Positions 43,889-53,365 of a DNA stretch of 64,000 nt are shown piece after piece. A program made the position numbers and the translations under genes. Each line of letters opens with the position of its first letter. Positions within the stretch are counted from its first letter, which is position 1. Source of the stretch: an uncultured Chloroflexota bacterium (GTDB taxonomy: Bacteria; Chloroflexota; UBA4733); contig CALBSQ010000412.1 of assembly GCA_937967325.1 (NCBI GenBank), positions 1-64,000 of the forward strand. Direction: 5' to 3'. The notes below the pieces were generated by a model. That model did no database searches, was not told the DNA's origin, and was given only the letters and a program-made list of their open reading frames with translations.

Positions 43889-45910
43889 CTAGCGTATGCC
43901 CTTCCCCTCAACCACCTCCTCGATCCAGCCGGTCAGGCGGGCGCGTTCCGCCGCCGGAGCAGCCGCCGCCGCAACCCGCAGTTGCCCTCGCACCAGCGCC
44001 GCTTCCCCTGGCAGCGCCCGCTGGTAGTCGTTCCAGGCCCGCAGCACACCGTCGACATAGGGGCCATAGGCGCCCTTGCCGGGGTGATAGCTGCCGCCCG
44101 TGACCTTCCCGATTCCGGACCCCCGCATCGGTTGATTGGTTGCCTTGCTACGCACATAACCTGACCGAAGGAGCCAGGCGACATGCCGGCGAGCACAGCG
44201 GAGCGTGAGATCGGAAATGGCCTCTACTTTCCGCTGTTGATCGAGCGCCGCGCTCAAACGGGCCGCCAGCTCCCGGAGCTCGAGCATGGTCACAAGGTCC
44301 TGTACGTGATGCTCAGGATCAGGCACAAGAGCACGACCGACCGGTCCGGGTGGGCCCAACGTCCGCATGGCATGCTTTAGCCGCGCCGCCGCGTCAGCGC
44401 ATTCCCCAGCCAGCAGCTCATCCGCTAGTCCCGGCGCCGCGGCGGCGGCCAGCTTCGCCGATACCGGAAGCGCGGGCTCGGCGGCCAGCAACCCCCACGC
44501 TTCAGCCAGCAGGGTCGCGTGAGTGGGAAACAGGCAGCGTCCGAGCTCCGCCAGCGCCACGTCAATCGGCGGAACGTCCCACGGGTTCCAAGCGGCGCTC
44601 GCCCAGAGGAAGTGGTGGGGAAGCTGCATCAGCGGCGTTTGCGTGTTGCCGAGGACTCCCCGGACACGCGGCGCACCGGCAGCAGCGCGGGCTGGGGAGA
44701 GCACCGTCGTAGGAGTAATACGGGTCAGCGGTGTGCTGGGCTCGCCCTCCAGGGCGCCGTAAGGAAAGTAGACGGTCCGCTCCTCCAGATGGAGCTCACG
44801 CACCAGCGGCCACGACACCGGTGGGTGGGCCAGCACCCCCCAGCGGTCAGGCGGGAGACTGGCCTGGAGCGCGCGCAGAATGTGCCGAACGTTTTCTTCC
44901 TGGGACTCCAGCCCCCAGCCGCGCAATAACCAGCAGTAGAGCGGTCGCGGCGTGGGCGACGGGTCGCTGCAGCGCGCGATGGCGGCGACATTCTCCTGGA
45001 ACAGCGTGACGAACTCGTCGGCGGGGCTGCCGTCCCAGCCACCGGGGTCCCCATCGATGATCCAGTAGCCGTCGGCGTTGCCGACCGCGCGATAGAGCAG
45101 CGAGCGGTTCTCGATCAGGCGCGCCCGAACCCGCGGATCACCGGGGTTGACGGTGCGGCTGGCGCAGTAGGTGAAGTACTCCCGCTCCTCGATCGGCTCC
45201 GCCGGGCGCTCTTCCAGCAGGTTGTTGGCGCACTCGCCCACCCAGACAGTCATCCCATGCTCCTGGTGGGCATAGTCCACCACCTCGCGGAAGCGAGCAA
45301 GCCAGCGGGCGTCGTCGTCGCTGATGGGCAGCGGCAGCATGCCCACCGGGATCCAGATCGTCAGGAGGTTCAGGTTCAACGCCGCGAGCAGGTCGGCGTA
45401 GCGTTGCCAGTCGGCGACGCTCCATGTGCGCAAAGCGTAGGGGTAGTGGTACAGCCAGGCAGTGTGCGCGTACATCCCGCGGAGATCAAAGAAGGGGACC
45501 CGCACACCACTGAGTGCAGCGGGGAACGGCGCATCGGCGCTGACGTTGAGTTGCCGGAGGAGATAGCGCACGCCCGCGACCGTGCCCGTCTCGGTCTGTC
45601 CGACGACCTGGGTTACGGAGCGCCAGCCGCCGATCGGGACCTGCGTCGAAAGGGTGAAACCCTCGCGATGCGCCGGCGGGAAGGCCGGCGCGATGGGCAA
45701 ATGACGTGCTGCCTCCTGGACAGCCGTGGCGCCAAGCAACACCAAATGCTGCTCGGGCGTCGGCGCCACTGGCGGGATCGTTGCTTCCAACCGCGGCGCC
45801 GGCCACCCGGCGGCGGCCCACATGGCGGCGAGATCCTCCGCGGCTCGCCGCAAGGGCCGATCGGCCTGGGAGTCGATAGCGAACCACCATGCGTTGCGAC
45901 CGTGCAGCAT
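43889..45910 (-). CDS. Large glycoside-hydrolase-like protein (alpha-glucuronidase/GH20-type N-domain)
   Basis: About 673 residues from ATG 45910. The N-terminal region (NAWWFAIDSQADRPLRRAAEDLAAMWAAAG, then VGQTETGTVAGVRYLLRQL) resembles the small alpha/beta domain before the catalytic barrel in GH67/GH20/GH115 enzymes. The barrel follows (FFDLRGMYAH, WQRYADLLAALNLNLLTIWIP, GYWIIDGDPGGW). I could not name catalytic acids. No export signal is visible, so a cytoplasmic role on an imported saccharide is likely. The open frame reaches 46000 (TTG), but GTG 45916 or ATG 45910 fits the domain start better. Confidence 0.65.
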   Translation of the reverse strand: MLHGRNAWWFAIDSQADRPLRRAAEDLAAMWAAAGWPAPRLEATIPPVAPTPEQHLVLLGATAVQEAARHLPIAPAFPPAHREGFTLSTQVPIGGWRSVTQVVGQTETGTVAGVRYLLRQLNVSADAPFPAALSGVRVPFFDLRGMYAHTAWLYHYPYALRTWSVADWQRYADLLAALNLNLLTIWIPVGMLPLPISDDDARWLARFREVVDYAHQEHGMTVWVGECANNLLEERPAEPIEEREYFTYCASRTVNPGDPRVRARLIENRSLLYRAVGNADGYWIIDGDPGGWDGSPADEFVTLFQENVAAIARCSDPSPTPRPLYCWLLRGWGLESQEENVRHILRALQASLPPDRWGVLAHPPVSWPLVRELHLEERTVYFPYGALEGEPSTPLTRITPTTVLSPARAAAGAPRVRGVLGNTQTPLMQLPHHFLWASAAWNPWDVPPIDVALAELGRCLFPTHATLLAEAWGLLAAEPALPVSAKLAAAAAPGLADELLAGECADAAARLKHAMRTLGPPGPVGRALVPDPEHHVQDLVTMLELRELAARLSAALDQQRKVEAISDLTLRCARRHVAWLLRSGYVRSKATNQPMRGSGIGKVTGGSYHPGKGAYGPYVDGVLRAWNDYQRALPGEAALVRGQLRVAAAAAPAAERARLTGWIEEVVEGKGIR

Positions 45911-46054
45911 CTCCACCGCTGATGTGTCCTCCTCCGCTCTTCGTCCCCGCCCGTCGTCGCGTCGCGGTAGCCGCGAGGCGGATCCATGGCGTGGGGACAA
46001 TCGGACTGTGGCTGCGCCAGCGTTCCGCAGCGTCGGCGCCCTCGCTCTTCCCCC

Positions 46055-46843
46055 TCAGACCTCCCTGGTGATGGGCGACTGTGGCGGTCGGCCGGTTTCC
46101 CACACATTGCCTTCACCACTCTCGGTGGAGACCAACTCAGCCGCTTGCAGGAGCTCGATCAGGCTGCGAATCGCCGGTGGCGCGCCGTTCTGCGCGACGT
46201 GGGGTGGCAGTGCGCCGTAAATGTGCCGCACGATCGTGGGGCCGATGATCTCGGGTGGACCGCTGCGCAGCGCCGCGAGCAGCTCCTCGTGGAGATGCAC
46301 CAGTTGCTCGGGATCACTGGCCGCCGTATCGATCAGAAATCGCCCCCGGATGCGGGCATTGATCCCCGCCCAGATGCTCTGGATGGTGGGAATGCCGGCA
46401 AAGGTCAAGAGCCGGCGGTGGAAGTCGATGTCTAGTTGGGTCAGTGTCAGCCGGTCCCCGCCGGCCGCCGCCATCCGCATCTCGTCGATCAGTTGCTCGA
46501 GCAGCAGCAGGTGCGACGGCTCCAGCCGCCCCGCGAGCTTGCGGGCGGCGAACACCTCGATGACGACTCGCACGGGCAGGAGGACGTCGATGACCTCCTC
46601 CTCCGAGGTGCTGGCGACGTGGGTCTCGCGGTAGGGAGAGGAGACGATGAGACCCTCGTGTTCCAAGCCGCGCAGCGCCTCCCGCACGCAGCCACGGGAA
46701 ACGCCGAAGCCGGCGGCTAGATCGGCCTCGACCAGTCGCTCTCCCGGCTGGATGCGCCCCTGGACGACCGCGGTGCGCAACTCCTCCATCACCTGCTGGC
46801 GCAGCGACCGCAGAGCCGGCCTTGCGAACTTTACGCCCGCCAT
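46055..46843 (-). CDS. GntR-family (FCD) transcriptional regulator
   Basis: 262 residues. The N-terminal winged helix has LRTAVVQGRIQPGERLVEADLAAGFGVSRGCVREALRGLEHEGLI, a perfect GntR pattern. The C-terminal FCD domain has metal-binding His residues in DIDFHRRLL and LVHLHEELL, and in IVRHIYGAL. The palindromic operator lies about 60 bases upstream, between this gene and the divergent dehydratase, and again at 39295. It probably represses itself, the dehydratase and the transport/dehydrogenase genes until a sugar acid binds. The inducer is unknown. Confidence 0.93.
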   Translation of the reverse strand: MAGVKFARPALRSLRQQVMEELRTAVVQGRIQPGERLVEADLAAGFGVSRGCVREALRGLEHEGLIVSSPYRETHVASTSEEEVIDVLLPVRVVIEVFAARKLAGRLEPSHLLLLEQLIDEMRMAAAGGDRLTLTQLDIDFHRRLLTFAGIPTIQSIWAGINARIRGRFLIDTAASDPEQLVHLHEELLAALRSGPPEIIGPTIVRHIYGALPPHVAQNGAPPAIRSLIELLQAAELVSTESGEGNVWETGRPPQSPITREV

Positions 46844-46902
46844 TGCCCGCTGCCTCCGGCTTGACTCCGTCGTCGCTGTTCAGTAGTATATGCTGATGTC
46901 TT

Positions 46903-46920
46903 CCGATTGTCAACAATCGG
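46903..46920. promoter_or_regulatory. GntR/FCD operator in the divergent promoter
   Basis: CCGATTGTCAACAATCGG is a perfect 18-bp palindrome between the gntR start (46843) and the dehydratase start (46985). Its inner 16 bases are identical to 39295-39310. The position between divergent genes suits joint control of both promoters. Confidence 0.75.
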
Positions 46921-46984
46921 AGATTGGTCAGCCGGATCAGCCGCCGTCCTGCGAAGAATGGCAGACAAGGCAGCGGAGCGCCAG

Positions 46985-48184
46985 ATGAGAGTGATCGATA
47001 TTCGGGTGACGCCCGTCACCGTGCCAATGGAGGCGCCGCTGCGGTGGAGCATGGGCGTCGAGACCGGCACCACTCGAGCGATCATCGAGTTGTTCACCGA
47101 CGAAGGCATCATCGGCCTCGGCGAGACCTACGGCGGCAATGCCGTGGTTCACGCGCTGGACGTCGCCAAACCGCTCCTGCTCGGGCTCGATCCGCTCGAG
47201 GTTGGTGTCTTGCAGCGTCGCCTTGGCGTCTTCTCCATCAGCTACGAAACGAGCGTTCCCCCCGTGGTGCGGGCAGGTCTGGAGATGGCCTGTCTCGACG
47301 CCGCGGGGAAGGCTCTGGGGCGGTCGGTGAGCGCCTTGCTTGGTGGACAAGCCCGCGACCGGGTAGAGACCGCGGCCTATCTCTTCTACCGGTATCGCAG
47401 CGCCGACGGCCGCCGAGGCGGTGAAGACAACTCGGAGGGGCTGGTCACGCGGGCGCACGAGCTCATCGAGCGCTGCGGGTGCCGCGTCCTCAAACTGAAG
47501 GGAGGCGTCTTGCCCCCGGAGGAGGAGCTCCGAACCCTGCTCTTGCTCCGCGCGCGATTCCCTGCACTGGCCCTCCGCTGGGATCCCAATGCCGCCTGGT
47601 CTGTCGAGACCGCTGCGCTGGTGGCCCTTCGTCTGGAGCAGGAACGATTGGGACTCGAGTACTTGGAGGATCCAACTGCTGGCCTCGATGGGATGCGGCG
47701 TGTACGACAGCGTGCCCGGGTCCCGCTGGCCACCAACATGTGCGTCGTCTCCTTCGACCAACTCGCGCCCGGCATTCGTCTAGAGGCAATCGACGTGCTC
47801 CTCGCTGATGTGCACTACTGGGGCGGCTTGCGGGCCAACCAAAAAATGCTGGCGGTGTGCGAGGCGTTCCAACTCGGCGTAGGCATGCACAGCGATCGCG
47901 AGCTTGGCATCTCGACCGCCGCGATGCTCCATCTTGCCGCGGCGTATCCCCAGATCAGCTACGCCATCGACAGCCACTACCATGACCAGGTGGACGACGT
48001 CATCGCCGAGCCATTCCAGTACCGCGAGGGCTACTTTTCAGTGCCGGAAGGTCCGGGACTGGGCATCGAGCTGGACCCTGACAAGGTAGCGAAGTACCAT
48101 CGGCTCTATTGCGAGCAAGGCGCCGTAAACGAGTTCTATGATGCGCGTCGCCCAACGTGGGTTCCGGCACTGCCACTTTTTTGA
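46985..48184 (+). CDS. Glucarate-dehydratase-like enolase-superfamily enzyme
   Basis: 399 residues. VLKLKGGV gives the KxK motif, RWDPNAAW and YLEDPT provide metal-binding acids, and GMHSDRELGISTAAMLHL is the glucarate dehydratase signature with the catalytic His. It should remove water from a C5/C6 aldarate such as glucarate to give a ketodeoxy acid. ATG 46985 begins MRVIDIRVTPVTVPM, where the family starts; earlier in-frame starts at 46958 and 46907 exist. It is transcribed away from gntR with the operator between them. Confidence 0.9.
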   Translation: MRVIDIRVTPVTVPMEAPLRWSMGVETGTTRAIIELFTDEGIIGLGETYGGNAVVHALDVAKPLLLGLDPLEVGVLQRRLGVFSISYETSVPPVVRAGLEMACLDAAGKALGRSVSALLGGQARDRVETAAYLFYRYRSADGRRGGEDNSEGLVTRAHELIERCGCRVLKLKGGVLPPEEELRTLLLLRARFPALALRWDPNAAWSVETAALVALRLEQERLGLEYLEDPTAGLDGMRRVRQRARVPLATNMCVVSFDQLAPGIRLEAIDVLLADVHYWGGLRANQKMLAVCEAFQLGVGMHSDRELGISTAAMLHLAAAYPQISYAIDSHYHDQVDDVIAEPFQYREGYFSVPEGPGLGIELDPDKVAKYHRLYCEQGAVNEFYDARRPTWVPALPLF

Positions 48185-48287
48185 TTCCGGGTTGAGGATT
48201 TGCGGATCAGGCGCTGCTGGGAGCCGCGTTTCCCCTGTCAGCCAGTGGCGGAGCTCCTGCTGGCCGTTGACGCTGGAACCATTCGCC

Positions 48288-48515
48288 GCCCGGCTGGCGC
48301 TCTTCGCGGTTTCCGGCGCGCTGAAGGCGCTCGCCTTTCACCTCAGCCCGGTCGCGGCAGTGCTGCTCGGTCTGCTGACGGGAATTGGCGGCGGCATGGT
48401 GCGCGACGTGCTGGTGACAGAAGTCCCCACGGTCCTGCGCGCCGAGCTGTACGCGGTTGCCGCCCTGGCCGGCGCGGCCGTGGTAGTGATCGGCGATCTG
48501 CTGCAGCTCCCGTCC
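48288..48515 (+). pseudogene. Fragment of TRIC channel gene (partial duplicate)
   Basis: About 76 codons reading LALFAVSGALKALAFHLSPVAAVLLGLLTGIGGGMVRDVLVTEVPTVL (cut) up to DLLQLPS. At DNA level it is nearly identical to 31634-31855 of the intact gene, with scattered third-position changes. It contains neither the start nor the first half of the channel. The surrounding sequence on both sides is unrelated. It is a relic of a duplicated or recombined copy. Confidence 0.8.
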
Positions 48516-48799
48516 GCCCCGCCCCCGTGGGCGCCTGGGGCGGCACGATCCGTGCCACGTGCTGGCACGAAGAGTTCAGGCCTAATGGGCGAGCCCGTGG
48601 AAGCCGTACTTGCAGGTTCTCACCAGAGGGGGGGGTACTGCGACGTTTTGCACGCTCGCTTGCTTCCCTCCTGGAGACACGAACGACGGCCAGAGAGCAC
48701 AGGTGCGTCTCCGACGGACCGCGTGGAGCGCGCGACTGCCCCGATCAATCGCGGCGCACCACCTTGGCGATGGCGCCCAGTGAGATCGTCACCTCGGAT

Positions 48800-48922
48800 T
48801 TATCGGGTGTTGTAGGTCAGGCCGCCGTGGGTGAAGTAATTCAACGCCGTAAACAGCACCAGGCCCGCTCCCGGCAGGCCCCAGGAGACGGCGATGGTCC
48901 ACATCATCCATCGGTCAGGCAT
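48800..48922 (-). CDS. 40-residue single-helix membrane protein
   Basis: The frame from ATG 48922 encodes MPDRWMMWTIAVSWGLPGAG and then VLFTALNYFTHGGLTYNTR. It is a short cytoplasmic head, one hydrophobic helix and a polar tail, typical of small membrane proteins. It begins 23 bases after the stop of the flavoprotein disulfide reductase on the same strand, so it may be its operon partner. No clear Shine-Dalgarno was seen. Function unknown. Confidence 0.45.
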   Translation of the reverse strand: MPDRWMMWTIAVSWGLPGAGLVLFTALNYFTHGGLTYNTR

Positions 48923-48945
48923 ATGAATCGCCCAGGAGAACGGGG

Positions 48946-50349
48946 CTACCTCGCCGCTCCGGACGGGACGTTGGCAAACAGGAAGACGAGCCCTTCGGCC
49001 ATCGTCGGGTGGGTGAAGATGGCGTCGCGCAGGCCGGTATGGGGCATGCCTGCCAGCATCGCCGCCTGAACAACTGCCATGACCTCACCGGCCTCCGGGC
49101 CGAGCATGGTGAAACCGAGGATGCGGTCGCTCTCGGTGGCGATGAGGGCCTTCATGAAGCCGGTCGTCTCGGAGATGGTCCGCGTCCGCAGCACGGCGCT
49201 CATCGGGAGCCTGGCCACGCGCACCGCGAGACCGACGCGGCCGGCGTCGCCTTCGCTCAGGCCCACCCGCGCCAGCGGCGGATCGGTGAACATACAGAAA
49301 GGGATCAGTCGATCGCGCCTGGTCCGGTTCCCCCCGGCCAGATTATCGCGGATGATCCGGAAATCGTCGTAGGCGACGTGGGTGAACTGGGCGCTGCCGG
49401 CGCACTCCCCGATGGCCCAGACCCCGGGCGCGGTCGTCTCCAGCCGGTCGTTGACCGTGACGTAGCCACGAGCATCCAACGCGACGCCGGCGGCTTCGAG
49501 GCCAATCCCAGCGGTGTTGGGGGTGCGTCCCACCGCCAGCAGGAGATCGCTGCCGTCGATGGTTTGCTCGCCTTGCGGCGTGCGCACGCGGAGGCTGACG
49601 CGCTCGCCGGAACGACCTTCCACCCGGAGTGGCTCGGCGGCCAGCACGACCGCGATGCCTTCGCTCCTGAAGACATCCAGTATGGCGTCGCCGACATCGG
49701 GATCCTCGCGACCGGCCAGCCGCGGGCCATGTTCGACGACGGTGATGCGGCTGCCGAAGCGGCGGTACGCCTGGGCGAACTCGAGGCCGACGTAGCCGCC
49801 GCCGAGTACGATGAGGTGCTCCGGGAGCCGATCGAGCTCGAGCGCCTCGACATTCGTGAGCGGCTGGGTCGCGGTGACGAGGCCCGGCAGCTCGGGGATG
49901 GTCGCCTGCGTCCCCAGATCGAGGAACAGGCGATCGCCCGACAGCAGGCGCGTGCCGCCGGCATTCAAGCGCACTTCGATGGTTTTGGCAGCGACGAACT
50001 GCCCGGCGCCCATGATGAGCTCGGCGCCGCTCGCCTTGAAGCGGTCCAGGTGCATGCTGATGAGCCCCTCGACCATCTCGCGCTTGCGCCGCCGCACCGC
50101 GGCCATATCGACCGACCCGGGACCGGTCTCCACCCCGAACGTCGCGGCACGGCGAACCAGATCGGCGACCTTCGCGCTCCAGATCTCGTTCTTGCTGGGG
50201 AGGCAATTGGTGTTCGGGCAGGAGCCGCCGATCAGTTGGCGCTCCACGACGGCCACCCGCTGCCCCGCCTGCGCCATGTCCCAGGCCAGGTATTTGCCGC
50301 CCTCACCACAGCCCAGGACCAGACTGTCAACCCGTTCCGCTTGTGGCAT
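48946..50349 (-). CDS. Mercuric reductase/lipoamide dehydrogenase-like flavoprotein
   Basis: 467 residues. A FAD-binding start (LVLGCGEGGKYLAWDMAQAG) is followed by GGSCPNTNCLPSK with the redox cysteine pair, the NAD(P) loop VLGGGYVGLEFA, WAIGECAG, and a C-terminal THPTMAEGL with the His-Pro-Thr of the partner active site. There is no N-terminal metal-binding domain and no C-terminal Cys pair, so mercury reduction is unlikely. A pyridine-nucleotide disulfide reductase of low-molecular-weight thiols or quinones is a better guess. The first glycine motif is GCGEGG, slightly unlike GGGPGG. Confidence 0.9.
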   Translation of the reverse strand: MPQAERVDSLVLGCGEGGKYLAWDMAQAGQRVAVVERQLIGGSCPNTNCLPSKNEIWSAKVADLVRRAATFGVETGPGSVDMAAVRRRKREMVEGLISMHLDRFKASGAELIMGAGQFVAAKTIEVRLNAGGTRLLSGDRLFLDLGTQATIPELPGLVTATQPLTNVEALELDRLPEHLIVLGGGYVGLEFAQAYRRFGSRITVVEHGPRLAGREDPDVGDAILDVFRSEGIAVVLAAEPLRVEGRSGERVSLRVRTPQGEQTIDGSDLLLAVGRTPNTAGIGLEAAGVALDARGYVTVNDRLETTAPGVWAIGECAGSAQFTHVAYDDFRIIRDNLAGGNRTRRDRLIPFCMFTDPPLARVGLSEGDAGRVGLAVRVARLPMSAVLRTRTISETTGFMKALIATESDRILGFTMLGPEAGEVMAVVQAAMLAGMPHTGLRDAIFTHPTMAEGLVFLFANVPSGAAR

Positions 50350-50574
50350 GGTCGCCTCCTCGATTTCTCGCCTTCCGCCGCCCGGGTCCGTGGCGCTTCA
50401 CCGGCCGCTCATCGACGGCTGGCGCGAGAGGATGGCAGATGACGCCGGACCGTCGCTTCCCTCACTGTCCCGTCAGCAAACTGGCCGCGGTGGGTAGGCC
50501 GCCCTTCTCGCCGTGTTTCCAGGCCGAATGATAGCCGCCAGTGACCGGCGCCGCCAGGCCTTCCGCCGCCGCGC

Positions 50575-51783
50575 TCAGATCGTGTCGAAGCCGCCGCCGG
50601 CCGCGAGGAGGCCGCCGGCCACGTGGAAAGTCTCGACCGCGCCATGCAGCTCCAAGGGCGACACGGCCGAACCGTGCGTGATAACGCCGCCACCGATCGT
50701 GATCTCGCGCGCCGAGCCGCCGGGCTTGATGCTCAACCCGATCGCGGATAGCGGCACCACCACGCCCTTGACCAACGACGGACCGGTACCGCCGAACGTC
50801 TCGATGCCGCGACGCACATGCAACCGGCCGATCGGCTGGCTGAGCTGGATGCCAACGGACCCGTCGGCGTGCGTCGTGACCCGGTCGAACTCGGCGAGAT
50901 GCACAGTCCCCGTGTAGACGTTGAAGCCGCGCGCGCCCTGGCCGAAGGTTTCGATCGGCGCCATGACCTGAAGCTCGTTCACGGTCCCGAAGTTGACAAA
51001 ACCGATACCGCTCGGGCCAAAGGTGGTGACCTTCTCCTCCGCGATCCAGCGATCGACGGCGCCCCAGTTGTCCAGCGCCATGTCGTTCACGCCGTAGGTG
51101 AAGACGCCGCCGGTGATCTGATCCGGCGTGCCCGGCGGGATCTTGCCGTCCACATAGACCGCGCCGGTTTCAAGGCGTCGCACGATGAGGCGGCCGCCCT
51201 TGTCGCCAGCGCCGCTCACGAAGATGCCGCTGCCAAGAACGGGTGCGCCGTCGCGGCCGGCCGACAGTCGGAGCAAGTCCGCGCTGATGATGACGCTGTC
51301 ATCGGTCTGCATGTTCCACAGCGTGAAAGCGCCCTGGAGGACATCGACGCCGTACCCGTTCGGCCGCTCGTGCGGGCCACGCGCGTCCGCGGCGACAATG
51401 TCGAGACCGTCCACCCGGACATGCCCACCGCGCACCTTGTCTCGGGCGAGGAGCTACACCTGGCCAATCGCGGTCACGTCCCGCAGCTCAATCCCGCCGA
51501 GGTGGGTGACGCCGGTGTCATTGAACAGGGCGCGTTTATCCGGCGAAGCTGCAAGACGCATGCCTTGCAGGCGATTGTCGGAGGAAAGCTGGACGCCGTC
51601 GTTCCCGCTTGCGAAGGTGACGGCGGCGTGCTCCTCCGCTCCGATCAGCGCCTGTCCGGGCAAGAGGCGCAACGTGGGCGCGCCGGTGACGTGGCCCCGA
51701 ACGAGGATGTGCGAAATGCGGGGATCGCTCGTCGCGGCAATGAGCTCGTCAACGGTTGCGACGCGCTCTTCATGCGTTTCCAC
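50575..51783 (-). pseudogene. Beta-solenoid-like protein interrupted by an amber stop
   Basis: GTG 51783 (GGGAG upstream) begins METHEERVATVDELIAATSD and runs in frame to TAG at 51454-51456. The same frame continues without further stops to 50575, giving about 403 codons in all. Across the stop the reading is TAIGQV-stop-LLARDKVRGGHVRVDGLDI, so a single change at one codon separates the halves. The protein is a repetitive beta-rich chain with short turns (TFGPSGIGFVNFGTVNELQV and alike), as in right-handed beta-helix proteins. Function unknown. Confidence 0.7.
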
Positions 51784-52051
51784 AATTCGTTCTCCCTGCG
51801 TTGATCGACGATTCCGTGGCGACCAGGGCCGTTTGAGCCCTCGCCACCTATAACCTGAGGGCAGACAGCCCGCGTAGTGTTCGGGCTGCTGCAGGCAACG
51901 ACTTGGCTACAGCGCGCGGCACCTGTCGACGGATGTAGCGGCCGGCGCTTGCACTGTACCACGCCGCGGTCGAGCTAGAGCGTGGCGTGGGCGTCCTCCA
52001 GCGCTGGGAGCAACGTATCCAGGTCGTACGAGGCGTCGTGGCGACGACTGT

Positions 52052-52549
52052 TCACCTTTGTTCCGCCGACCGGTGCGCCTCCACCATCCAGAGATACTTC
52101 TCGATTCCCGCCAACACATCGTTCACCAGGTCCTGCGAAACTTGATCGAGCTCACCGAGCCGGCCAAGCCGGCTCCGGCCGACCTCGGAGACGGTCTGTA
52201 GGCGCGCCACCAGCAGCTCGACGACCCGGTGATCCTCGACCCGCCCCTCCGGGAAGGCCTCCAGATGGGTGCCGGCGGCGACCGTGGCGAGCCGGCCGTC
52301 GGCGGCAACGCCGAGAGCAAGGCAGCGTTCGGCCAGCCGGTCGGCATCGTCGCGCGCCGCGTCCACCACCTCGTCGAGCAAGAGGTGCAGGTCTCGGAAC
52401 ATCCGACCCCGCAGGTTCCAGTGCGCCTGCTTACCCTGGAGCGAGAGGTCAACTAGATCGATCAGCAACTCCTGCAGGAAGCCGGCCGCATTGAGCCGCC
52501 GGTCCACATCGAGGGCCGCCGCTCGGCCGATCACGGGTTGCTGTGCCAT
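52052..52549 (-). CDS. dps: Dps-family ferritin-like protein
   Basis: 165 residues, the usual Dps length. FLQELLIDLVDLSLQGKQAHWNLRGRMFRDLHLLLDEVVDAARDDADRLAER carries the ferroxidase His of helix A and the conserved D/E of the neighbouring subunit site. The C-terminal KYLWMVEAHRS matches helix D. ATG 52549 follows GGAGAG. Dps forms a 12-subunit shell that binds iron and protects DNA from peroxide in the cytoplasm. Confidence 0.93.
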   Translation of the reverse strand: MAQQPVIGRAAALDVDRRLNAAGFLQELLIDLVDLSLQGKQAHWNLRGRMFRDLHLLLDEVVDAARDDADRLAERCLALGVAADGRLATVAAGTHLEAFPEGRVEDHRVVELLVARLQTVSEVGRSRLGRLGELDQVSQDLVNDVLAGIEKYLWMVEAHRSAEQR

Positions 52550-52774
52550 TGTTCTCTCCTGCTCACTATCTTCTCCCTCGAGCGATGCCCAAGGGGTCTC
52601 GCTCGCACTATACCGAACCGGTACGTCCAGCGCCGAGGTCGCCCGATACCGGGCGGGGTTCACTAGCACCCTGTGATGATCATTGGCGCCGGCGACCAAC
52701 GTGAGCTCTTGCTCGAGCGCCTCCAGCATGCGCCAGAGGTCGCTCTGCAGCGCGTCAGCCTGGCGACGCCTAGC

Positions 52775-53365
52775 CTATGTCACGCCGACGTGTCGACGAC
52801 GCGACCTGCGCTGATAAGACCGGGCTACCGCGACGAACAGGATCCCGCCCAGCAACCACCAGGGGTCCCACAGCGCGAGATGCCAGCGGATCCCTGTCCA
52901 GTCCACGGGTCCGGGGATGCTGAGCAGGCCGGTCACCCTGAGCACGGTGACGGACCCGGTCACGGCGAGCTGGAGGGCCCCGTAGGCGGCCATCACTACT
53001 CCTGCGCTCCAGGCGCCGGTGAGCAGCAGCCAGCGGGGAATGAGCCGGCTCCAAGGCCGGACTAGCGCGAGCGCGAGCAGCGCCTCGGCCAGGAAGACGG
53101 CGACCGTCCCCCACAGGAGCGCCACGAACCCCGGATCGCGCGCCAGGGCGAGCTCCTCGATGCCGCCCCCGATCGTTCCGGCGCCCACCGTGCCCCCGGC
53201 GGCCCAATAGCCATGCAGCGCGGCGAACAGAAGCGCCCAGGCGCCGGCCGCGTATGCAGACCAGGCTGCCGGCCGAGACGCAACAGGACTGCCGGCCAAT
53301 TGCTGCGTTACCGTGGCGCGAAGAGCGTGTCGACGGCCAGGCCGAGCTCGGGGAACAAAGGGCAC
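52775..53365 (-). CDS. DUF3995-like membrane protein
   Basis: About 196 residues from GTG 53365, overlapping the Uma2 gene by 58 bases; TTG 53299 would avoid most of that overlap. Four hydrophobic helices are visible (YAAGAWALLFAALHGYWAAGG, VALLWGTVAVFLAEALLALAL, LLLTGAWSAGVVMAAYGALQL, LWDPWWLLGGILFVAVA). The WDPWWLLGG motif before the last helix is typical of the DUF3995 family. No function is known for this group. Confidence 0.65.
   Translation of the reverse strand: MPFVPRARPGRRHALRATVTQQLAGSPVASRPAAWSAYAAGAWALLFAALHGYWAAGGTVGAGTIGGGIEELALARDPGFVALLWGTVAVFLAEALLALALVRPWSRLIPRWLLLTGAWSAGVVMAAYGALQLAVTGSVTVLRVTGLLSIPGPVDWTGIRWHLALWDPWWLLGGILFVAVARSYQRRSRRRHVGVT

Noticed and set aside
49009..50442. 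Open plus-strand frame opposite the flavoprotein gene
   Set aside because: Antisense of a clear FAD/NAD reductase; no domain seen.
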